Shown here in pieces: positions 1 to 7,827 of a stretch of DNA of 64,000 bases. A model generated the notes under the pieces. That model was not told where the DNA came from. It was given only the letters and a program-made list of their open reading frames with translations, and searched no databases. The DNA is from Streptomyces sp. NBC_00569 (GTDB lineage: Bacteria; Actinomycetota; Actinomycetes; Streptomycetales; Streptomycetaceae), in assembly GCF_036345255.1 (NCBI RefSeq), contig NZ_CP107783.1, forward strand, positions 4,389,501-4,453,500, in the 5' to 3' direction. The stretch's first letter is position 1; each line of letters opens with the position of its first letter. Made by a program: the position numbers and the translations under genes.

Positions 1-701
1 GGATCGACCTCCTGGCCCGCGGAGCCTCGATGGGCCGCTCGGTACTGACCCGCGGTGATCACGCTCCGCTGGACGCCGTTCCCGCACGGGCGCGCAGGGC
101 GCCATTGACGTTCCGCCCCAGGCAGCTTCCGGCCGCACCCGGATTCGTACCCGAAGGACTCCTTGGCCGCAGGACCGTCGGCCTCTTCAACGAGCTCTGG
201 TACCGCAAGGCCCCCACGTCGCGCGTCGGCGAGATCCAGAGGCTCTCCTCCTTCTTCCACCCCCTCGACGGCGTACCGCACTGGAATCGCATCTACGGGC
301 GCAGTGGATTCGTCCAGTACCAATTCGTCGTCGGATATGGCCAGGAGGAAGCACTTCGTCGCATCGTGCAGCGCATCTCCGAACGCCGGTGCCCCTCCTT
401 CCTGGCGGTCCTCAAGCGCTTCGGCGACGCGGATCCCGGCTGGCTGTCCTTTCCCATGCCCGGCTGGACGCTGGCCCTCGACATTCCCGCGAACCTGCCG
501 GGACTCGGCGTGTTCCTCGACGAACTCGACGAGGAGGTGGCCGCGGCAGACGGACGCATCTACCTCGCCAAGGACTCGCGGCTGAGGCCCGAACTGCTCT
601 CGGCGATGTATCCCCATCTCGATGAATTCCGCTCCCTGCGAGCCCAGTTGGACCCACGAGGCGTGTTCCGCTCGGATCTGTCCCGGCGCCTCGGACTCTG
701 A
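1..701 (+). CDS. dprE1: DprE1-like FAD-dependent oxidoreductase, C-terminal part (5' end outside window)
   Basis: The reading frame is open from base 3, so the N-terminal FAD-binding half lies upstream and about 232 C-terminal residues are visible. The text GRSVLTRGDHAPL, then FNELWYRKAP, FFHPLDGVPHWNR, YQFVVGYGQEEA, SFLAVLKRFG, LSFPMPGW and YLAKDSRLRPE matches the C-terminal domain of decaprenylphosphoryl-beta-D-ribose 2'-oxidase. In mycobacteria DprE1 works with DprE2 to make the arabinose donor for arabinogalactan. Streptomyces are not known to build arabinogalactan, so the substrate here is open. The position of the mycobacterial benzothiazinone-target Cys (GWNICVD) reads GWTLALD here, that is Ala, codon 474-476. 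dprE2 follows after 199 bp. Confidence 0.85.
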   Translation, partial: IDLLARGASMGRSVLTRGDHAPLDAVPARARRAPLTFRPRQLPAAPGFVPEGLLGRRTVGLFNELWYRKAPTSRVGEIQRLSSFFHPLDGVPHWNRIYGRSGFVQYQFVVGYGQEEALRRIVQRISERRCPSFLAVLKRFGDADPGWLSFPMPGWTLALDIPANLPGLGVFLDELDEEVAAADGRIYLAKDSRLRPELLSAMYPHLDEFRSLRAQLDPRGVFRSDLSRRLGL

Positions 702-810
702 CCGGACTGGGAACGGGTGCCGTGTCCGGGGCTCTCGCACCTACCGACAGTCCCGCTCCCCCTCATCGCACGCACGTCGTATCCCCCTCACCCGGCACGG
801 CCCCTCCGCA

Positions 811-856
811 CCGATTCACTTCTGTTACACCGCTCGGGCCGTCCGGGTTCCCATCC
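811..856 (-). promoter_or_regulatory. ECF-type promoter-like element facing left (orphan copy)
   Basis: On the minus strand this reads GGGAAC (852-847), 16 nt, then GTGTAA (830-825). The surrounding ~45 bp closely match the element at 5192-5237, including AGCGGTGTA, CAGAAGTGAATCG and the flanks. It points away from dprE2 towards the 3' end of dprE1, where no minus-strand gene is visible. It may drive an antisense transcript or be a relic. Confidence 0.45.
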
Positions 857-900
857 CGCCCCCACCGATTTCGGTCCCGCCCATTTGGAGTTTGGTTCTC

Positions 901-1656
901 ATGAAGGACGCCTTCGGCACCCCCCAGTCCTTGCTCGTCCTCGGCGGCACCTCCGAGATCGCGCTCGCCACCGCCCGACGCCTCGTGGCCCGGCGGACAC
1001 GAACGGTGTGGCTGGCCGGCCGCCCGTCCCCCGCCCTCGACCGTGCGGCCGCCGAACTCCGCGACATGGGCGCCGACGCCCGTACCGTCGCCTTCGACGC
1101 GCTCGACTCCGAGGCGCACGAGGTGACGCTGGGCAAGGTGTTCGCCGAGGGCGACATCGACATGGTGCTGCTGGCCTTCGGGATCCTCGGCGACCAGGCC
1201 CGCGACGAGGACGAGCCGCTGGCCGCGGTGCGCGTCGCGCAGACCAACTACACGGGCGCCGTGTCGGCGGGCCTCATCTGTGCCCGCGCCCTGCAGAGCC
1301 AGGGCCACGGCTCGCTGGTGGTGCTCTCGTCGGTCGCGGGTGAGCGGGCCCGCCGGTCCAACTTCATCTATGGGTCGAGCAAGGCCGGCCTGGACGCCTT
1401 CGCGCAGGGCCTCGGCGACGCGCTGCACGGCACCGGCGTGCATGTGATGGTCGTGCGCCCCGGCTTCGTACGGTCAAAGATGACGGCAGGCATGGCGGAG
1501 GCGCCCATGGCCACCACCCCGGAGGCGGTGGCACAGGCCATCGAGACGGGACTCAGGCGCCGGTCGGAGACCGTGTGGGTGCCGGGGGCGCTGCGCGTGG
1601 TGATGTCGGCGCTGCGGCATGTCCCGCGTCCGGTGTTCCGGCGGCTGCCGATGTAG
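901..1656 (+). CDS. dprE2: DprE2-like short-chain dehydrogenase/reductase
   Basis: The product is 251 residues, the usual DprE2 size. The N-terminus has the NAD(P)-binding stretch VLGGTSEIALATAR. The catalytic Tyr-Lys pair is in NFIYGSSKAGLDAF after the Ser of VVLSSVAGERARR. The C-terminus RHVPRPVFRRLPM closely resembles mycobacterial DprE2 (RHIPRSIFRKLPI), which sets it apart from generic SDRs. DprE2 reduces the 2'-keto product of DprE1 to decaprenylphosphoryl arabinose. ATG 901 is preferred over the longer in-frame extension because similarity starts here and GGAG lies about 10 nt upstream. The polyprenyl substrate in this organism is an inference. Confidence 0.85.
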   Translation: MKDAFGTPQSLLVLGGTSEIALATARRLVARRTRTVWLAGRPSPALDRAAAELRDMGADARTVAFDALDSEAHEVTLGKVFAEGDIDMVLLAFGILGDQARDEDEPLAAVRVAQTNYTGAVSAGLICARALQSQGHGSLVVLSSVAGERARRSNFIYGSSKAGLDAFAQGLGDALHGTGVHVMVVRPGFVRSKMTAGMAEAPMATTPEAVAQAIETGLRRRSETVWVPGALRVVMSALRHVPRPVFRRLPM

Positions 1657-1692
1657 GCCGAGTCGCACAGCGACCGGCCGACTCGCTGCGCG

Positions 1693-2274
1693 TCAGCGAG
1701 CCGGCTGTCGGCCCCGCTTCGAGCGGTCGGGGCCCTGCGCGGGAACGGCCGGGCCGCCGAAGGGGAACTCGCGCAACTTGCGCCAGATACCGTCGGCGCC
1801 CTGCTCGTACAGCGCGAACCCGGTGCACGGCCACGCCGCCTCGTACCCGGCGAGCTCCGTGTACGCCCGGTCCATCGCTTCCTCCGCGATGCCGTGCGCC
1901 ACCGTGACGTGCGGGTGGTAGGGAAACTGCAGCTCGCGGGCGACCGGACCGGACTCGTCACGGACCTGCTTCTGCAGCCAGGTACAGGCCTCGGCGCCCT
2001 CGACGACCTGTACGAACACAACGGGAGACAGCGGACGGAACGTTCCCGTCCCCGCGAGCCGCATCGTGAAGTTCCGCCCCGCGGCGGCGACCGCCTCGAG
2101 ATGGGCCTCGACCGAGCGCAGCGACCTGTCCTCCACCTCGGTCGGCGGGAGCAGCGTGACGTGCGTGGGGATGCCGTGCGCAGCGGGGTCACCGAAGCCC
2201 GCGCGCCGCTCCTGGAGCTGGCTGCCGTGTGGCTCCGGAACCGCGATCGAAACGCCGATCGTTACGGTCCCCAC
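1693..2274 (-). CDS. 2'-5' RNA ligase / LigT-like phosphoesterase family protein
   Basis: This is a 193-residue protein with two HxT motifs, HVTLLPP near residue 38 and HPHVTVAHG near residue 119, the paired catalytic signature of the 2H phosphoesterase superfamily. Such proteins ligate or cleave 2'-5' or cyclic phosphate RNA ends, or act on other cyclic phosphodiesters; the true substrate cannot be read here. The start is GTG 2274, with GGAG about 7 nt upstream. It is convergent with dprE2, only 36 bp apart. The C-terminal tail is basic and low complexity. Confidence 0.8.
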   Translation of the reverse strand: MGTVTIGVSIAVPEPHGSQLQERRAGFGDPAAHGIPTHVTLLPPTEVEDRSLRSVEAHLEAVAAAGRNFTMRLAGTGTFRPLSPVVFVQVVEGAEACTWLQKQVRDESGPVARELQFPYHPHVTVAHGIAEEAMDRAYTELAGYEAAWPCTGFALYEQGADGIWRKLREFPFGGPAVPAQGPDRSKRGRQPAR

Positions 2275-2337
2275 GTCGTACTCCTGTCGTCGTGTGGTGG
2301 GCGGATGTCGGTATGGCGGTTCAGGCCGGGCTGAGGC

Positions 2338-3375
<1,038 letters not shown>

Positions 3376-3541
3376 TCATTGGTTGGAAACAGGTGGGCGA
3401 CGGGTGCACGACAAGTGCTGAAACCGTGTACGGAGCGCTGTCGCCCACCCCTCCCGGCGTGTCGCCGGAACCCGGCTCCGGGACCTGGCCACCAGACCTG
3501 GCCACGGACCTGGCTTCAAGACCCGGCTTCGCTCTCGCTTC

Positions 3542-3610
3542 GGACCTGCCTTTCGGGCCGGTACAGACCTGCCTTGCGGGACGGTACGGACCTGCCTTGC
3601 GGGACGGTAC
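3542..3610. repeat. Three tandem 23-bp repeats upstream of the ECF sigma promoter
   Basis: Units occupy 3542-3564, 3565-3587 and 3588-3610. Units 2 and 3 differ at a single base; unit 1 has a few changes. Each contains ACCTGCCT and ends GGTAC. Decayed variants (GGACCTGG, AGACCTGG, AGACCCGG) extend back to about 3480. The array ends 21 bp before the GGGAAC element of the sigma promoter, where activator binding sites would lie. It could equally be a neutral minisatellite. Confidence 0.85.
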
Positions 3611-3631
3611 GGAAAAACCTGTGCGACGGGT

Positions 3632-3659
3632 GGGAACCGATGCGCGGGGTGCGGTGTAT
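3632..3659 (+). promoter_or_regulatory. Probable autoregulated ECF promoter of the sigma gene
   Basis: GGGAAC (3632-3637), a 16-nt spacer, then GTGTAT (3654-3659). The same two boxes and spacing occur at 5199-5226 and, inverted, at 852-825. GGAAC-type -35 boxes are typical of ECF sigma promoters. The presumed start point coincides with GTG 3667, so the mRNA would be leaderless. Confidence 0.6.
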
Positions 3660-3666
3660 CAACGAT

Positions 3667-4287
3667 GTGAGGACACAGGGGGAGGTCCTGGAGGGGGGCC
3701 GCGTCGTCGACGACGAGCGTGCGGTGATCGCTCGCGTGCGCGCCGGAGACGTGGAGGCGTACGCGGTGCTGGTGCGCGCCTTCACCGGGCTGGCGCTGCG
3801 GGCGGCCCGGGCCCTCGGGGCAGGAGCGGACGCGGAGGACGTGGTGCAGCAGGCCTTCTTCAAGGCGTACTGCGCCCTGAGACAGTTTCGGGACGACGCG
3901 TCGTTCAAGCCGTGGCTGCTCGCGATCGTCGCCAATGAGACGAGGAACACAGTGCGCTCGGCGGTGCGACAGCGTTCGGTCGTGGGGCGGGAAGCGACGT
4001 TGATAGAGGCCGAGCCGCTGATACCCGAGACCACGGATCCGGCGGTCGCGGCCGTCCACGACGAGCGGCGGACGGCGTTGCTCGCCGCGCTCGAGGAGCT
4101 GAGCGAGGACCATCGGCTGGTCGTCACGTACCGGTATCTGCTCGAGATGGACGAGGCGGAGACGGCCGAGGCGCTCGGCTGGCCGCGCGGCACCGTGAAA
4201 TCGAGGCTCAATCGCGCGCTGCGGAAGCTGAAGCGGATTCTTCCGGCGGAGCTGGACCCGCGGGAGGGAGGTGATGAGCATGAGTGA
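3667..4287 (+). CDS. ECF-family RNA polymerase sigma factor (sigma-70 family)
   Basis: The 206-residue product has sigma region 2 (VEAYAVLVRAFTGLALRAA, then DAEDVVQQAFFKAYCAL and FRDDASFKPWLLAIVANE) and a C-terminal region 4 helix-turn-helix (LEELSEDHRLVVTYRYLL through ETAEALGWPRGTVKSRL). There is no SnoaL-like or other extra domain. GTG 3667 is chosen because the GTGTAT box ends 7 nt earlier, matching other leaderless genes here; ATG 3640 is also in frame but lies inside that promoter. Its 3' end overlaps the next gene by 8 bp, the usual sigma/anti-sigma coupling. The signal it answers to is unknown. Confidence 0.9.
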   Translation: MRTQGEVLEGGRVVDDERAVIARVRAGDVEAYAVLVRAFTGLALRAARALGAGADAEDVVQQAFFKAYCALRQFRDDASFKPWLLAIVANETRNTVRSAVRQRSVVGREATLIEAEPLIPETTDPAVAAVHDERRTALLAALEELSEDHRLVVTYRYLLEMDEAETAEALGWPRGTVKSRLNRALRKLKRILPAELDPREGGDEHE

Positions 4288-5143
4288 ACCGCGTCACGAG
4301 GACGACGGGAGCCGGCGCACCGGCAAGGAGCACGGGCCCCGCGCGGACCGTGGGCTGCCGGCTGAGCTGCGGGCGCTGGGCAGGTCCCTGGACGGCCTGG
4401 GCCCCGGCGGCGAGTCGATGGCCGAGCGGGTGCTGGCACAGATACTCGCCGAGTCCGTTCCGGCACCGGTCGCCGAGCCGGGGGCGGGCCCTGTCCGGGT
4501 GCGGCGGGCGCGTCGCTGGATACGGGAGCGGTGGCGGATGCTCACGGCGGGGCTGTGCGGAGTGCTGACCGTGCTCGTGCTCACGCCTCCGGTGCGGGCT
4601 GCGGTCGCCGAGTGGTTCGGCTTCGGCGGGGTGGAGGTCCGGTACGACCCGTCGGCCCTGCCGTCGTCCGGTGTGCACGTCCCCGGGTGCGGCTCGTCGC
4701 TCTCGCTGGGCGAGGCCCGACGAGACGCCGGATTCGAACCGCTGGTGCCGGGCGAGCTGGGAATGCCGGACGCCGTGACGGTGACACGGGAACCGAAGTC
4801 GCGCTTCTTGATCACACTGTGCTGGCGCGAGGACGGGCACACGATCCGACTCGACGAGTACCCGGCGCAGCTCGACATCGGGTACATGAAATCGGTGCGC
4901 ACGCAGCTGCACTGGGTCGACCTGGGCCGGGGTACGGGCCTGTGGTTCGCCCAGCCGCATCTGCTCGGTTTTTGGATGCTCGACGGCAACGGCGACCGGT
5001 GGACCCGTTCGGAACGCACCGCGGGCCCGACACTCCTGTGGACCCGCCGACAGGAGATGACGCTCCGCCTGGAGGGAGTCGATTCCCGGGAGCGGGCGAT
5101 GGAGATCGCACGGTCGGTACGAAAGCCGGACGCCCACCGCTGA
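4280..5143 (+). CDS. Probable membrane anti-sigma factor
   Basis: The 287-residue product has a charged, Arg/Glu-rich cytoplasmic N-terminus (about 1-80), one membrane helix (MLTAGLCGVLTVLVLTPPV, about residues 84-102) and an extracytoplasmic domain of about 185 residues ending in a basic tail. I see no His-Cys zinc anti-sigma motif. The role is inferred from overlap with the ECF gene and topology. The outer domain contains paired Cys (PGCGSSLS and TLCWRE). A GGAGG box at 4266-4271 suits ATG 4280; ATG 4274 and GTG 4271 are alternatives. Confidence 0.65.
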   Translation: MSEPRHEDDGSRRTGKEHGPRADRGLPAELRALGRSLDGLGPGGESMAERVLAQILAESVPAPVAEPGAGPVRVRRARRWIRERWRMLTAGLCGVLTVLVLTPPVRAAVAEWFGFGGVEVRYDPSALPSSGVHVPGCGSSLSLGEARRDAGFEPLVPGELGMPDAVTVTREPKSRFLITLCWREDGHTIRLDEYPAQLDIGYMKSVRTQLHWVDLGRGTGLWFAQPHLLGFWMLDGNGDRWTRSERTAGPTLLWTRRQEMTLRLEGVDSRERAMEIARSVRKPDAHR

Positions 5144-5191
5144 TGTCCGCGGGCTGGGCCGGCGAGCTCACGCAACCGAGAACTCGCACAC

Positions 5192-5237
5192 CGAAGTTGG
5201 GAACCCGGTCGGGTCGAGCGGTGTACCAGAAGTGAAT
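5192..5237 (+). promoter_or_regulatory. ECF-type promoter of the secreted-protein gene
   Basis: GGGAAC (5199-5204), a 16-nt spacer and GTGTAC (5221-5226), then CAGAAGTGAATCG. The boxes and spacing equal those at the sigma gene. A start near 5233 would leave a leader of about 45 nt with a GGGGGA ribosome site before ATG 5278. This suggests the downstream gene belongs to the regulon of the neighbouring sigma factor. Confidence 0.6.
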
Positions 5238-5277
5238 CGACACGGGCGGGCCGTGCCGGGAGCAGCTGGGGGATCGG

Positions 5278-6033
5278 ATGCGAACACTACGAAGGCCGGC
5301 CGCGCTGGCGGTGGCACTGACGGCGGCAATCGCCGCGATGCTGCTGAGCGCGTCAGGGGCGTCGGCCGGCGGACCGACGAGCGTTCTGGTGGTGTCGCCC
5401 GAGAGCGGCCAGAGCGCGTCGCTCTATTTCAGTGACAAGAAGTACGGGCCGCTGGAGAGTCTCCTGGGCGAGCCGGATCAGGGGCGAAGGGAGGAGCCGC
5501 CCGGCTTGGGCATAGGCGCGGGGCGTCAGCTCAATGTCACATGGCTGGTGCACGACGTGCTGCCGTGGCGGGTCGACCGGGTCTATCCGGACTCGCCGGG
5601 CACGAAGGACGTCTGGATACACACAGCGACGCACGTGCCTGACTCCTACAACGGGTACTGGCACAAGGCCCGTAAGCCTGCGGAGCTGCGCGCGCTCCTG
5701 AAGGATCTCGGGGTCATGGGCGCGCGGTCCGAAAAGGGCGGGAGTCCGATCTTCCCGGCGCCCTGGCAGTCACCCGACCGGTCCAAGGAAGCGCTGGGTG
5801 GAGCTCCGGCTCCGACAGCCGACGGTCGCGATACCGGGTCGTCCTCAGGCGCGCGGGCCTCGGCAGCCGGGCCGAACGACGGGGTGGACTGGTGGTGGGC
5901 GATACCGGGGCTGGTGGCGGGCGCCGCGCTGGCTCTGGTGCTGCGGCCCCTGGCCGACAGGCTGCCGGGTCGTCGCGGGACGGGTGGGACCCCGCCCGAC
6001 GCGGGACCACGGCAGCAGCTGATCGATTCCTGA
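5278..6033 (+). CDS. Secreted, C-terminally membrane-anchored protein of unknown function
   Basis: 251 residues. An N-terminal signal peptide (RR at 5-6, hydrophobic to about residue 28, cleavage near ASGASA) is followed by an exported domain beginning SVLVVSPESGQSASLYFSDKKYG, a Gly/Ser/Ala linker (about 180-200), a single C-terminal helix (WWWAIPGLVAGAALALVL) and a short basic tail. I do not recognise the exported domain. It follows the sigma/anti-sigma pair by 134 bp but has its own copy of the ECF-type promoter, so it is probably a regulon member, perhaps the sensed or protective envelope component. That role is inference. Confidence 0.7.
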   Translation: MRTLRRPAALAVALTAAIAAMLLSASGASAGGPTSVLVVSPESGQSASLYFSDKKYGPLESLLGEPDQGRREEPPGLGIGAGRQLNVTWLVHDVLPWRVDRVYPDSPGTKDVWIHTATHVPDSYNGYWHKARKPAELRALLKDLGVMGARSEKGGSPIFPAPWQSPDRSKEALGGAPAPTADGRDTGSSSGARASAAGPNDGVDWWWAIPGLVAGAALALVLRPLADRLPGRRGTGGTPPDAGPRQQLIDS

Positions 6034-6070
6034 GAGGCGCTCTCCAGCTCTCACGGCTGGGGGAACGCAC

Positions 6071-6108
6071 TGACCGACCCGCCGGTGCGGCTGGTGACGG
6101 GCCGGTCA
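6071..6108. terminator. Hairpin between convergent genes, probable glyA terminator
   Basis: TGACCGACCCG (6071-6081) pairs with CGGGCCGGTCA (6098-6108) with one mismatch. It lies just beyond the glyA stop and could serve both convergent genes. There is no U-tract, as is common in Streptomyces. Confidence 0.55.
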
Positions 6109-6113
6109 AGCGA

Positions 6114-7562
6114 TCAGGTGAGGTCGACCTCGGGGTAGAGCGGGAAGCCGCTCAGCAGGTCGGACGCTCGCGTGGAGACCTCGTCGGCGATCTTCTCGTC
6201 CAGGACGTGCTGCGCCTTGGAGGGCGCGCCCTTGCTGGTGGTGCCCGCTTCGGCGGCAGTGAGCACGCGGTCGATGAGGCCCGCGACCTCGTCCATCTCC
6301 GCGGTGCCCAGGCCACGGGTGGTCAGGGCAGGGGTGCCGATGCGGATGCCGGACGTGTACCAGGCACCGTTCGGGTCGGAGGGGATGGAGTTGCGGTTGG
6401 TGACGATGCCGGAGTCGAGGAGCGCGTTCTCGGCCTGGCGGCCGGTGAGCTCGTAGGAGGTGGCGACATCGATCAGGTTGAGGTGGTTGTCCGTGCCGCC
6501 CGTGACGAGGGTGGCGCCACGGCGGGTCAGGCCCTCGGCCAGGGCTCGGGCGTTGTCGACGACGGACTGGGCGTACTCGCGGAACTCGGGACGGCGGGCC
6601 TCCGCCAGGGCGACGGCCTTGGCGGCCATGACGTGCGGCAGCGGACCGCCGAGGACCATGGGGCAGCCACGGTCGACCTGGTCGGCGAGCGAGTCGTCGC
6701 AGAGCACCATGCCGCCGCGCGGGCCGCGCAGCGACTTGTGCGTCGTGGTGGTGACGATCTGGGCGTGCGGCACCGGGTCGAAGTCGCCGGTGAGGACCTT
6801 GCCGGCGACCAGGCCCGCGAAGTGCGCCATGTCGACCATGAGGGTCGCCCCGACCTCGTCGGCGATCTCGCGCATGATGCGGAAGTTCACCAGGCGGGGG
6901 TAGGCGGAGTAGCCGGCGACGATGATCAGCGGCTTGAAGTCGCGGGCGGTGGCGCGCAGGGCTTCGTAGTCGACGAGGCCGGTCTGCGGGTCGGTGCCGT
7001 AGCTGCGCTGGTCGAACATCTTGCCGGAGATGTTCGGGCGGAAGCCGTGGGTGAGGTGGCCGCCGGCGTCCAGGGACATGCCGAGCATGCGCTGGTTGCC
7101 GAAGGCCTGACGGAGCTCGGCCCAGTCGGCGTCGGAGAGGTCGTTCACGTTGCGAACGCCGGCCAGCTCCAGGGCGGGCGCCTCGACGCGCTGGGCGAGA
7201 ACGGCCCAGAAGGCGACGAGGTTGGCGTCGATGCCGGAGTGCGGCTGTACATAGGCGTGGCGGGCGCCGAAGAGCTCGCGGGCGTGTTCGGCGGCGAGGG
7301 CCTCGACGGTGTCGACGTTGCGGCAGCCGGCGTAGAAGCGGCGGCCGACGGTGCCCTCGGCGTACTTGTCGCTGAACCAGTTACCCATCGCGAGGAGGGT
7401 GGCCGGGGACGCGTAGTTCTCGCTGGCGATCAGCTTGAGCATCTCGCGCTGGTCGGCGATCTCCTGGCCGATGGCGTCGGCCACGCGGGGCTCGACAGCC
7501 CGGATCACGTCGAGGGCGCTGCGGAACGCTACGGACTCGGTGGAGAGGGTGGGCTCTGACAT
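6114..7562 (-). CDS. glyA: Serine hydroxymethyltransferase
   Basis: PLP enzyme converting serine plus tetrahydrofolate to glycine plus 5,10-methylene-THF. The PLP lysine is in [16 protein letters not shown]; the N-terminal motif is [14 protein letters not shown] and the tail [11 protein letters not shown] is typical. At 482 residues it is about 60 longer than the usual 420, with an extra segment around [19 protein letters not shown]. The start is ATG 7562, with GGAGG 6 nt upstream. A start at 7649 would lie inside the ZTP riboswitch and is rejected. FolD, PurN and PurH, which use its one-carbon product, are elsewhere in the window. Confidence 0.95.
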   Translation of the reverse strand: MSEPTLSTESVAFRSALDVIRAVEPRVADAIGQEIADQREMLKLIASENYASPATLLAMGNWFSDKYAEGTVGRRFYAGCRNVDTVEALAAEHARELFGARHAYVQPHSGIDANLVAFWAVLAQRVEAPALELAGVRNVNDLSDADWAELRQAFGNQRMLGMSLDAGGHLTHGFRPNISGKMFDQRSYGTDPQTGLVDYEALRATARDFKPLIIVAGYSAYPRLVNFRIMREIADEVGATLMVDMAHFAGLVAGKVLTGDFDPVPHAQIVTTTTHKSLRGPRGGMVLCDDSLADQVDRGCPMVLGGPLPHVMAAKAVALAEARRPEFREYAQSVVDNARALAEGLTRRGATLVTGGTDNHLNLIDVATSYELTGRQAENALLDSGIVTNRNSIPSDPNGAWYTSGIRIGTPALTTRGLGTAEMDEVAGLIDRVLTAAEAGTTSKGAPSKAQHVLDEKIADEVSTRASDLLSGFPLYPEVDLT

Positions 7563-7585
7563 GACGGACCTCCGGACGGATGGGA

Positions 7586-7619
7586 CCTCCTCTGCTCGAG
7601 CGAGGTCGAGAGCAGGAGG
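7586..7619 (-). promoter_or_regulatory. Leader hairpin between ZTP aptamer and glyA ribosome site
   Basis: On the minus strand CCTCCTGCTC (7619-7610) pairs with GAGCAGAGGAGG (7597-7586) with a small bulge. The 5' arm CCTCC could alternatively pair with the true GGAGG ribosome site (7573-7569), so this hairpin may be part of a translational switch. Confidence 0.55.
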
Positions 7620-7623
7620 TTCA

Positions 7624-7706
7624 CGGGTCGGCCCAGGCGCACGGCACACAGTTCACAGGCCGCTCCCCGATGGTCGGTCCCATCCCAGCGCGCCAGTCAC
7701 GGCCCT
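7624..7706 (-). ncRNA. ZTP riboswitch (pfl motif) in the glyA leader
   Basis: The minus-strand RNA contains the hallmark blocks in order: GGGCCGTGACTGGCG (7705-7691), a GATGG/CCATC stem, CGGGGAGCGGCC, then GCCGTGCGCCTGGGC (7645-7631). GTGACTGGCG, CGGGGAGCG and CGCCTGGGC are the conserved cores of the pfl/ZTP class, known to sense ZMP/ZTP and to activate folate and purine genes. It ends about 60 nt before the glyA start. The strand GGATGGGACC (7685-7676) is perfectly complementary to GGTCCCATCC (7587-7578) next to the ribosome site. Confidence 0.92.
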
Positions 7707-7827
7707 GCGGGCCACACTACCGGGCGCGCCGCAGGACGGGGTTTCCCGGTCCACGATGCGAGCGACGATAGGAAGGGGCCACAAGCCCACGTCTTCGCGC
7801 CATCAGAGCTGTAAGAACGGAGATCCC

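Noticed and set aside
3640..3666. ATG 3640 as the ECF sigma start
   Set aside because: It lies within the GGGAAC-N16-GTGTA promoter; transcription would start after it.
5892..7559. Long plus-strand reading frame opposite glyA (555 codons)
   Set aside because: It is the antisense shadow of glyA: composition is Gly/Val/Asp/Arg-rich as expected from the complement of GC-rich coding DNA, and it has no domain or ribosome site.
7563..7649. Longer glyA start at 7649
   Set aside because: It would place coding sequence inside the ZTP riboswitch and skip the GGAGG site before ATG 7562.
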